In this document: positions 11,101 through 23,100 of the stretch, one piece after another | Position numbering within the stretch: the first letter of the stretch is position 1 | Layout of the letters: each line of letters begins with the position of its first letter | Assembly (NCBI GenBank): GCA_040954595.2 | Contig: CM082589.2 | Location: 6,572,001 to 6,636,000, forward strand | From: Balanoglossus misakiensis | Lineage: Eukaryota > Hemichordata | Direction: 5' to 3' | Length of the DNA stretch: 64,000 bases | Translations under genes and position numbers: made by a program | The notes under the pieces: generated by a model | The model's input: the letters and a program-made list of their open reading frames with translations, nothing else | Told to the model about the DNA's origin: nothing | The model's database searches: none

Positions 11101-14100
11101 GCACATTTTTGAAGGGATGACACCATTAACGTTTGACATGTAGGATTATCCTCTAGTCTAACAATGTAAGAAACAATTAACATGGTAGCTCTGGATGATT
11201 ATCCTTTATGTTTATACTAATTGTTCACATTTGTGGTAAGGTAACAAATACATTAAAACATACCTCTAACTTCGGCACGACATGAGTAAGTGATTGTTAA
11301 GTATTTGGATACTCCAATGCATGGATCAGCTAACACGTTTTTGAAGTGGGAAGTGACATTGATAACACACTCTTTTTTGCTGTCACATAAGTCCGTCACA
11401 ATGTTCAGAGGTGCGAGTCCATACTCATCACAGGTAGCATAAGTGTTGAAGCCAGTGATCTCATCTGGGCAAATGTGGCCGCCTTCACTGCGTCCATAGG
11501 TAGCGTTTATCAGATTAATGTAGCCTTGGTTACATGTTATCTCTATGGTTTCCTCTTCACATGCGATGGCAGTCTGTTCGAGCTCAAGGTCTGTTCAATA
11601 AAAGGAGGTAACCTCATCTCAAACTAACATCTTAAACAATGTGATCTATAGCATGGGAAAAACTTTGGCTGTACTGTGTTATTTTGAGATAGTATATTGA
11701 TTAACTTTGACAAATTCAATATGAAATAAATATTTGTTCTTGTTTTAACTGTTCAATAATTATATACAATAAATGAACTCCTTGTTAATTAGCAAAGAGA
11801 AACTCGCTATGTTATCTCAATTAGCTCCCAAGGTTTCAGCTTTGTGTATTTTAATTTATAATCAAAATGTCATCAACAAAAGAAGAAAATTCAATTTACA
11901 TCTCACCATAGTATACTTGCACTTCACATAGGCTCAGCATACCCCTTGTATGGACACTAACATAGCGCCCTGATAATGGCCTCAGGCAATACACTTCAAT
12001 GAGACTACTTGTGATGTTGATCACATCGCACAGTGCATTCTGAGATACGTTAATATGACCACCAACCCTGACTGAGGAACCAACTAGATATTCAGCTGCA
12101 GGTAAAAAGATATCTTCATAAATCTAGTTTCAAAAGAGTAGTATATTTGAATTGAAGTTGGCGAATATTGACATTTGTTGAATATTGACAAAATATCACT
12201 GCAAAACTGGGAAAGTTTTCATGACATGTAGTATATATGTCTCTCTTATCATAGGATGCCTAAATATATTTAGCAAAAGTGTAACTGGTGGAAATATTCG
12301 TTTAATTCTTGCAACATCTTACCACAACAATCATCAGCATTACTGATGGTTACTCTGGTCACATCGAAGTTGAAACCAAGATCAACCATCCACCACTGTT
12401 CGTCATCTGATGTCTCATTTGTGTGGTTGGTCAATAAACATAAATCATGCTGCCATATTGATGGTGATACACCATCTACGCTTACGGACAGATCATTCTG
12501 GTCTGTTGATGGCAAGTTCACGGTTGCTTGTCTGTACAAAGCCAAATTTCCACCTTTAAACATACAAAAATCAAAAGATGGGACTTATTAAGGGGCTTCA
12601 GGTTATTATCCAGGCAGCAAACATTTAATGCAACAATGTAAAACCAGGGATTATGCAGAGTAAAAGTTCTATTTTTCGTGCAAAAAAAGTTATTCCACAT
12701 TTGAAACTATCATTGCAAGTACTTACCAAATGATTCACAACTGTAGGAGATATCAATATATTTTACAACCGTCGGACAGGGATCAGATACAACTTCGTAG
12801 AATAAAGTATTCATCTTGCATGTGCGCTTGTCATCACAATTCTTTTGGATGATTGTTAAGAAAGTGCCATCATCACCAACAGTACAGTTACCATCCTTTC
12901 CTGATTGCCAAAGCTTACTGCTGCAAAGACCTTATATGTACAAAAAGACAATATCACTAAAATATCCGTGTGGTCCAAAAGCAGAAATACATCATTTCCT
13001 TTTCATCGTATAAGGCGAGAGGAGACACATTTTTGCTGCAGTAACCTACACATGAGTTCTGTGTTCTTCTGGGACTGGAAAACAATTCGCTGCATTATTG
13101 ACATACTCACGTTTCTCTGATCTTCCATAAGCAGCACTGTGTGTCTTTACATAATGATTTTCCTGACATCCAAATTCAATAGTTTCATTATCACATCCAA
13201 TCACGCGATGAATCTGATGAACTTGGAGATCATCTGTAGTTTGAGAAGAGAATATCACAAAAAATTATATACCTAATTAAATGAACCTCATGCAGACAGG
13301 GGTCAGCTGGCGGCTGTTAATTTAAATATCATAAAACAAATTAATATAGTTGTGGACGATGCATTGTTTTACTGTGTACTGACAAACTGACGAAATGGCA
13401 TGGTACTACTTAAAGTATTATCAAACCAAATCCAGTAAATTGAAATCAATAAGATCACATTAAAAAGGACATGTTAAATCTGAGGTGTAAAGGTTTTCTA
13501 TGATACAACCATGCATGTGGCACAAATTTAAAATAATTGCATGCTCTGGCTATCCGTCTCGAACATAACCTTTCACATGCTGTTTTCCCAAGCTTGGATA
13601 CATTGGCACTTACTTGTGCATGTGTAGGACACATTTAAATATTTGGACATGCTGCTACAAGATGTTGACATGTAACTGTCGACAGTATGGAAGAATGCTT
13701 CTGAAACTTCAAGCTCACATTTCTGTTTATTTCCACATTGCAAGGACAATTGTTCCAGCAATGCCTGTTCGTCGTAAGTACAATCTATGAAGAGACAAGA
13801 GTAACAAAATACTTGTTTTGAGAACTTGGCACAAGTGATAGTGAATGATATAAAGAATCAGAAACATGGAACATTGGAATGACCCACATCTATGATTTCA
13901 TGAGTGCCAAAGTCTTGGAAATTTTCTTTGACGGTCTCTTACAGATATCTCATTACTGTGAAGATGTGGAAATACTAGCTTGTGTACCAAACTTTTGTAA
14001 CTCCTATCACAACATGATGTGCACTACTCACCTGTTGCATAGTAATCATCAGGAATGATGCATACATCATTGTGATCTCTTCCATAGAACGCACTTGTGA

Positions 14101-17100
14101 ATTCTATGTATAATCCATAAGGGCAGTTAAACTGTATGACATCACCTTCACACCCAAGGACACCACCTACACTATAGGTTGGAATACCTGAAGTACAAAG
14201 TTTATAAATCCTTTATAAAAACGTTTCTTGTTCTTCCCAGGCAAAGGGGTTATCAAGATTAGCAACCTGGATCACTCTAAAACCCTGTAAAATGAATTGT
14301 TTTCAAATGTATGTAGTTTCAAACTGCAATCTCTAAAATGACTACTTACACTCCCAAGGATTTATATCTACAAGTGTGTATAACTGCTTTCTATTTTGAC
14401 CTAGAGATTGATACATACATGGCGGGCGGCACATGTGTGGTAGGATGGGTCATTTGAAAACATTTTGTATGAACCCTAAATAGGTAAGCAGTGTAACCAC
14501 TAACCTTTCTCCTGGTAAAAAGACTCTGTTACGAGGCCACTCTCTGAATCTCCGAGAATACATGTATAGTTACCCCGGTCATCCAACAAGGGCCAGAAGT
14601 AGATGGTTGAAGTGGTAACATAAGCAGAAGTATTCTGATTGTGAATCATGACATTATTTGGAAGTGTGAACGGTAGACCATCCTTCTCCCAGCGGATGAC
14701 AGGCCTTGGAATACCCACTGCTATGCACTCAAGTGTGCCGTTCCAGTTGTAGTGGTTGATACTGGTATTTCCAAGAAACTGGATGAAATAATCGCCCACT
14801 ATAGAAGAAACAATGACCACCATTATTATTATTTTCAATGTGCTGTACAAATAATCCTCTATTTTTTATATCTACTTAACCAATTATTTAAGCCAAACTT
14901 GTTTTATTTAAATTTCCCAGGATTTACGTAGATGTTTACATACTACATGTATGATTTACATATGTCAATAATATACATGTCTGTGCCTTTCCCCAAATCT
15001 TTCTTGGGTGAACTTTATAAAGTGTTCCTCATAGGACTTAGAAATGTGCTGTTTAATGTTTTAAGTATTCTGCTCATCAAATATGTACGGCAACCAGTAT
15101 ATTGTAAATGTGAAAAAAAATGAAGAATGTGTTCACCTGACAAAGAACAGCCATAGAATTCAACTCGTAAGGCAATACTGTTGTTCCAACTTTCAGGGTT
15201 TATGCGAATGAACTGCAACATGACTGGTTCTTTTAGGTCATTAGATACACTGGAAGATTTGTCCGTATTGCCATTGAATATCTAGGAGACACCAAAAAGT
15301 AAAAAAATAATCACTTGTTGTTAGTGGGCATGTTAACTTCCATTTGAACTCAACATGTAAAATACTGCTATTAAACTCACCTTTTCCTCTCCATTTTCCA
15401 TGTACACCTGCCAAGGTTCTTCCTGCAGTCTGTGTGACACTTTGTATGCTCTGACCCAGCTCTCGCGAACCGGGTGACCCTGGGTCACAATGCTCTTTAT
15501 CCTAGTGACGTCATCAAACTCAAATTGTAGCCACTGCTGATCGTCGGCAACAGATGGCATCCATGCACCGAACATGTTGTCCAGACGGGCGTAGTTTTTG
15601 AAAGAGTTTCTACTCAGTTTTGTGGAGCTGGCACTAATCTTGGCATCCGAGATGAAACCTTTTTTTAAACCCAAGCTGTGATTACATCCTGCAAAATATT
15701 GAAATCAAAAATTTTGTATGAATCTTAAAATGTAATAATACCCAACAACTTGGTAAACCCATCTCTCAGTCTATCATCTCATGAACATAAGTAAATTATC
15801 TTACCTGTCTGATTGAATGTTCTAACTGTACATACATACTGTACATCAAGATGTTTATAGTAATCTGGACAAGGATCCCCATGGAATATCGATGTAAAGA
15901 CCGGGAATACACAAGAATGGTGTCCATCACACAACGACTCCACCACACTGGTCAAATTTGCAACCGGTAGCCTTTATATTACAAGAAGATACTATAGTTA
16001 GTCACTTTAATATTCGATGAACTACAGATTTAACTCCCAGCACATCTCATAATTAAACCATGCTGAATCGCAGTTTAGCATACTTAGGCAGTACCAAGAT
16101 ATCTGACAGTTGTCATAGTATGTGCTAGATTTCGTTTGCATTGAAGATGTGTTGACATAGTAATAGGAAATTAACTTATGATTGCGATAAGCTATACATG
16201 TAGTATGACAATAAGGTGTCAAATAAGGTGTTTGATTGGCTAGTTGCATCACAAACTTAATTCCATGAGGGTTTCAGACTTACATGCATCCAAGAGTGAT
16301 ATTCGGTTCATTTTGAACACTGTAGCACACAGAGTTGTCAATCATTCTACCATACGATGCCCAGATGATGTCCAGAACTTCATTCCCATCACACGAGAGT
16401 TCCATCATATGATCTTCACACGCTCTTTCATATTTAATATTTGCTAGCAAATAAAGGAGCAAACCTTTTAGCCATACACATTGTATGTACCGGTATATTT
16501 AGGCTCTCGGGGCATAAATGGATGTTGTGATGATTTCCTTGAATTAAAAGTTATTTATAAATGACGGATGCTCTTAATGACAGATGAAGGTATATAAGCT
16601 TTTAACGCGAATGTTTTGAGACTATTTGGACACAAATATAATGCAAAAACATTTCTAAACCTAGGCTTCATTTAAAAAAAATAGCACTTATAATAGTAAT
16701 GTATACAGTATTTAATTTTCATGCCAGAACTTACCAGTGCACTGATATTTTATTTCACTGTGAAAGTTTGTAGCATTGCATGGACTTCCAAATGTTGATA
16801 CGTCAGCAAACACGTCGCAAGAATTGACAGAGTCACACAAGACTAGTTTATCAGTAATGTCACTTGTACAGTTGGTGGTGTTGGCAGCGCTTGTTTCCGT
16901 TAGTGGACAAATACTACTGTCATTAGAATGTCCCCATTCGGCTGACAAAATAGTAATATTATAATTGTCCGGACAATTAAGATGCACAACGTCGCCTCTG
17001 CAATTTATCTTGGTGACTGACTCTGAAAATTCCAATGGTATGATAAAGCAAAATTAGTTGTGATCTACCTATAACCCAAAGTATTTTCTTGATTGGAAGG

Positions 17101-20100
17101 AAACTTAGTAGTTGGTGATAATAACAGATAGTATTGAAACTAGCCCCTACTGAGGATTTATTCACAAAGCTGTGTGGACCTCTGTTCAGCATGTTTTCAT
17201 GTGTAGTTCTTGCAGACTTGACAACTCTATTGATACAGTATAAAATTACACAAATGGCGTTAACAATGTCACACACCTGAATTCACTTCACAGATATAGC
17301 TGAAGTTAGTGCTATCACAATCGACTGCTACCCATTCCCATAATTCGCCAGTTTTGTTCATCACGCTGCATCCACGGTCAGAATTTCTTGCTAGATAACC
17401 ACCTCGCCAGTTGGTGTAAGCCACAAATGTACCATCCTCCCATTCAAAGGAGTTGTCGCCATTTGTATCAGCCATGCCAATAGCATAAGTGTCAGACAAT
17501 GTGATTTCTGTCAGGGACAGAACTGATGACTCCTCCCCTCGACTTTCAAATGACACTAAATGTGCACCTGTCAAGAAAACATTCATGAAAGGCCATGTTT
17601 ACACAATTCTGATATTGAACTTAACATTCATTGTACATGCCATTAACATTGAAAGCTACATCAGCTTTAAATAATAGATTTAATATGCTGAACTAAATAC
17701 AAAAATACTGAAACATGAACCTTACCATGACTTTCACAGACAGAATGGGCATTTTGCCAAGTTTCTTTCCTGACGGTGACAAAGAGATAGCAGGACATTC
17801 CATCTGGAATCCAGCCTGCTGGACAATTGTCATGCTCTGTGTAGAGATTGATGGATTAGCATGGAACTTGTTATTAATGTCATTAATGGATCCTGGAGAG
17901 ATAGGTTGTGTGTAAATGATATGCACAATACTGAATCAGCTTTTATGTCAGTGGATATCACTTAAGGGTTAAGTCTTAAAGTATACCATCTTCTTAAAGA
18001 ACCTAAAGAATTACGTTTATCATTTAATACTATTGGTCGGTCCACTCACCAGTACAGGGCCAATCTGACTCACACAAAAGGTAGTCTGTGTCTTCGCCAG
18101 TACACTGTGCTCCGCCATACTGTGGTTCAGGATCATTGCATTGACGTTGACGTGTCTGTACACCACCACCACAGTCTACTGAACAGTTTGACCAACCAGA
18201 CCACTGACTCCATAAACCATCAACTACACAAACATATAAACAAGCATAGACAAACAAGTAAATATCCCTTCATTGTAAAATTTGATTTAGAGATTTCATT
18301 CCAAAAACAATGGTTTACAAGAGAATGTCATTTACTCTGGATAGCATATGCGACTATGTATTGAGTTGCTTGCAATTAATTCAACCTAATTTTAAACTTA
18401 CTTGGACAGTACTGTGTGTTACAAGACTGCGTCTCATTGTGTTCACCAGCACATCCCAGTCCGCCATTTTCAGGTGCTGGTTGGTCACAATAGCGCATCC
18501 GAGTTTGATTTCCGTCATCACACGACACGGTGCAGTCACTCCAAGAACTCCATGTACTCCAAGAACCATTGACTAAAGGGCAGAGGTCAGTGTCCAGACC
18601 ACAGTCTACTGTTTCTGTATGCATTCCCAGGCAGTATTCACCACCATGTTGAGGTGATGGGTTATCGCAGCTCCTGTTTCTAACCATCACACCACCGACG
18701 CGACTCCCGTTGCTTGACAATGAGAAGCACGTCACAGAACATGATGAATTTCGCCATTCACTCCAATTACCATTGACTGAAAAATAGTTCAGAAAAGTCT
18801 TTGTGATGTTACTTTTTATTACTGTATGGAAAAACAAAACAGAGTTTAACTATACTGCTTATATCAGATTTGCCTTGTCTCACCATAGACCCTACATAAC
18901 ATGTGTATACTCATGTTGGTTATTATCTACTTGTCATGAATAACTTTTGCCATAACCAATAGGATTCAAAAAGGTATAGCATTTACTTTTACTGACACTC
19001 TGTACTGTGAAATCGACAAAGTTGTGATGTACTAGAAAAGAGTTTGATTTATTAAATATCCAACATAGTCCTTGTGCACCAACTGACCTTGTGGACATTC
19101 TTCCAAATTACACACTTGTGTTTGATTGCTAGCGCCTTCACACGACAGGCCTTCCAATATCGGAGCTGGATCGTTGCACGTGCGTGACCGTGTCCGAGTT
19201 CCATTGCCACAGCTGGAACTACAATCTGTCCAGTTACTCCAGGGTGACCAATCACCATCCGCTGAAACAGTAAAAGAATAGTGTTGGAGTAAACTGAACT
19301 TTACCCAGATGGTCACTTTCTTTGATATGTAAATAACAGTCTAATTATGCATGTATGCGTTATGTAAGCTTGGTGGGGTTTTTCCGCTCTTGTGGGTGTT
19401 CAACTCAGTTCAGACTTGGTCAGTGATGTGTTCATCCACTACACGTGTTGGTGTCAAATAAAGTAAAGTGACTGTACAGAAAACGAGCTAGCGCTTCCTC
19501 TCGTTATATCGCACCGTACGCAATGAACTACCGCACCTCAACAAATAGCCAACACGGTTGATTGGTGTGACATTATTGATCTCAACCGCTGTATCTGCAC
19601 TCTAGGAAATTGTTGAGGTCAGGTGGTGAATCAAGACCATGTGGCCCTTTTCAGTCACACCACATCCTCGAAAAAGAGATCGTTCTTTAAAAAGTTATTT
19701 CCGCGTTTTATCTTACCTCTGACATTCACACAGTGGTTTGTGCTTCAGTTGTTCATGTGTCCCGTGTGCTGCCGGGGGTACCCGCCGTCCCGTTCGTCAT
19801 GCAACATACGCGTTCGCCTGTTTTCATGTTCATGATGTTACACACTTTGCTACTTTCTACAGTCATCGACGTTTCTTAAGTTTCCTCTGATTAGCTGAAT
19901 TACAGATACGTGCAATCTCACAGCCAATTATACTGTATGTTGCATAATGCGACAAATAGTGAGCCGCTGTTGCCCCCTCCCTTACCTCCAGCATGGGGAG
20001 GGGGGGGCAAGATACGAAATTTAAAACTATATGAACTTTGGGCTAGACAAATTCACAATCGAATAAGTGGATCATTGAACACGAACCTGAATTGATTTCA

Positions 20101-23100
20101 CAGATGTATCCCGTCGCCTCCGCCCCACCATTAACCCATCCCCACTCTTTATCAATGCCGTCGAATGATAACATAATGCCGGATGTCGCGTTGCTTGGGT
20201 AACCAGACATCCATGGGTACGACATATTTGGCGAAGAAGATTCACCATCAGGGGAATAAACCACCCCGCTTGAAGAATTGTACAGCATACCAGTCAGAAA
20301 TGTCAGCGATGTGTCATTCTATTAGATGAAGAAAAACAGGTTTTTTTATTTATAAAAAAACACTAACATTTGCATCAGAGACCACAACAGTCAATGCAAT
20401 CAATTGAAAATCAGACCAGTATTGACCGTGTTGTCTAAAAGCTCCAACCAAATATCATAGGCCTAAGTGGATGACACGCTACCACTTTTTCTTTCATTTT
20501 GAAAAATAGCAAAGCATTTAAATTTCCGTTTGTTACCTGGATAAACTTCTCGAGATACGCTTGCTCTTCACTGTCGTTTATGTCAACTAAATGACCCATG
20601 TCATGGCTGCAGTTCGTCATTCCTTCAGATGTGTTGCCATCAAATGAATATCCCACTTTGTAGCAAGTGTGCAAGGCGGGTATGTAACCAGATGGACAGC
20701 TTACTGTATACAAGGATATAACAAAGTCATGTCTCCATTAATTACCAGAACAAATCCTTCGTAAAATTGAAATAGAATAATATTAATGTGTTGAAAAAAC
20801 CAAACAAAATTTCATTGGCGTTAAAAAAAATCTATGATCTACCTGTAAAATCTTCGCACCGGGTACCTTGGTAACCACTGGGACAGGCGCAAGTGAAGGC
20901 GTTGACATGGTCCACGCAAATTCCGCCATTTTCACAAATGATTGTCTCACACTCATCGATTTGGACTTCACAATTGTTACCTGAAATAGCAAAAAGTTTG
21001 CTTTACGTATGAATGATTGACTTGGCAAAGATTGTGCCAAACTTGGCAATTTTATCTAAAATCATTCAATTTTGTGATAGATAAATTGTTAATTTTACAC
21101 TTGGACCCCTTGCCAGTAATTTCAGGATATTATCACGCATGAAATGCTTGTAACGATAAGCTTTAAGAACAATGATGTCATCTCATTACCTTGGTATCCA
21201 GCAGAACAGTTACAAGTATACTGACTGACACCATCAATACATCTCCCATTGTTTTGGCAAGGCGATGATTGACACTCGTCCACATCCGTTTGACACTGAC
21301 TTCCCGTATAGCCCGGAAGACAGGTGCAGTTATACTGGCCATTGGCATCCACGTTGTAACAGTTGCCACCATTTGTACAGGGCTTGCTCCAACAATTATC
21401 TGTAATGGACATTGCACGCAGTTTTGGTGTGGAATACCTGTATATACATCGCAGGGATTGGTGACGGTTCAAATTGATGTTAAAATCAAGTGTCTCAATC
21501 TTTTACAATACGTTAACACCTTGTAAGCATGCAGTTCCTCTGCCACACAATCTTTTTTTTTAAAATCATTCTTTTTCACAAAAATCAACAGTTCACGTTT
21601 ATCGCAATATAAGACAGACTTTTGTCATATGGCAAAAGCCCCCATTAAATATATAATACATGTATTGGGAAAACACTTGTGATGTGAAAGTGAACGTTAG
21701 CCCGAACAGTAGATGGTGCTTCTGGTACATCCTGCCCACTCAAAAGCTATTCACGGGAGGGGGCTGTAAATACGCATTACATAACGGAATAACACTTACC
21801 AGTACAACCATACACTTCAAGTCTTAAACAGGGGTGTAGGTGATAGTCCTGAATTTGGATGCGCAGGTGCTTGGTTGAAATATCAGGTGATAGTTGGTTG
21901 ACAACGGGCGATGCCGAGTCGTTGTTGCCTGTGAACACCTTCAAAGCGTACATTTGAACTCAGGTGCATTTTTTCCGAGATTTGAACACATGCGTATTAT
22001 ATTTACTAAGTTTTACCTCAAGGTTTCAAAATAAGGAAAAGTTCACCTGTCATGTGTCACGTGTTTTGCATTTTATGGATAACGTCAACGTTAACCGTGT
22101 ATTAGTATGTACGAGTTCTATTCGTCTTCGTTGAAACAGTTAATTTTGTTGAGATTGTGTCGTCAGAATAGTCATTTGGTATTGCCGAAGGACCGAGTAT
22201 CACATACCTTTGCGATCCCATAGGCTTCATATTGTACCCATGGTCCATTGCTAGAATTGGAATACTGTATCGTGTATGACGTCACGTACGCGTCATACTT
22301 TTCATTGCCCTGTGTTGTCACGTGGGTGATGACTTTGCCTTCGTTGAAATCGATCTTGTCAATATGACATAAAAAGCATTCAGAAGAAAAGAAATTATCA
22401 TGAGAGCATTGTTGCGATCACACAATATAATTGTTTTTTTATCAAAAACTTAAACAAAGAAATAAAGACTAATTCTAAAAAGCACATTCAATCAAGTTTA
22501 TCGATTTAGAAATGGTTATACTAATTTATATTTTGCAAACAGTTTGATGAAATGATTATCATAGAATCGACAAGTAAACAAAGCGATCGCGGGGTACATT
22601 TGTACATGTCGCTGAGTCAGTCAATATTTAAAAGTGGTGGTCTGTGTTTGGTTTGTATTTTAGCCCTGATTGACGCCTGTATTCCTGAGACCACTGAGCA
22701 TAGAAACAAAGAAATTGCAATTTGTGTATTCCTTTGGTACGGAAAATATAAACTGTGTTCTTTTACCTGGACGTACTCGTCCTCTAAGACAACATCCGAT
22801 TCTTGAGCACACCAAGATCCATCTGAGTTCAACCGAACGTTGTACTTCGCTATCCCATCAAAGAATGCGTTGAAACTCCCGCCAAAGTATGAAGACATCG
22901 ATATGTGCTCATCGACAGATGAATACTCCGTTCCTATTAAGGGCTCGTCGCAAAATGCTAGAAAAGTGGATGAATGGTTCAGAAAATTTCGTTCGTACTG
23001 CAACAAACTTGTGAATGAACTAATACTAGACGAGGGATAACAATGAAATTACAGAATGCATAAGAAGCAAATTACGGATCGGACTTTCATTACCAACCTG

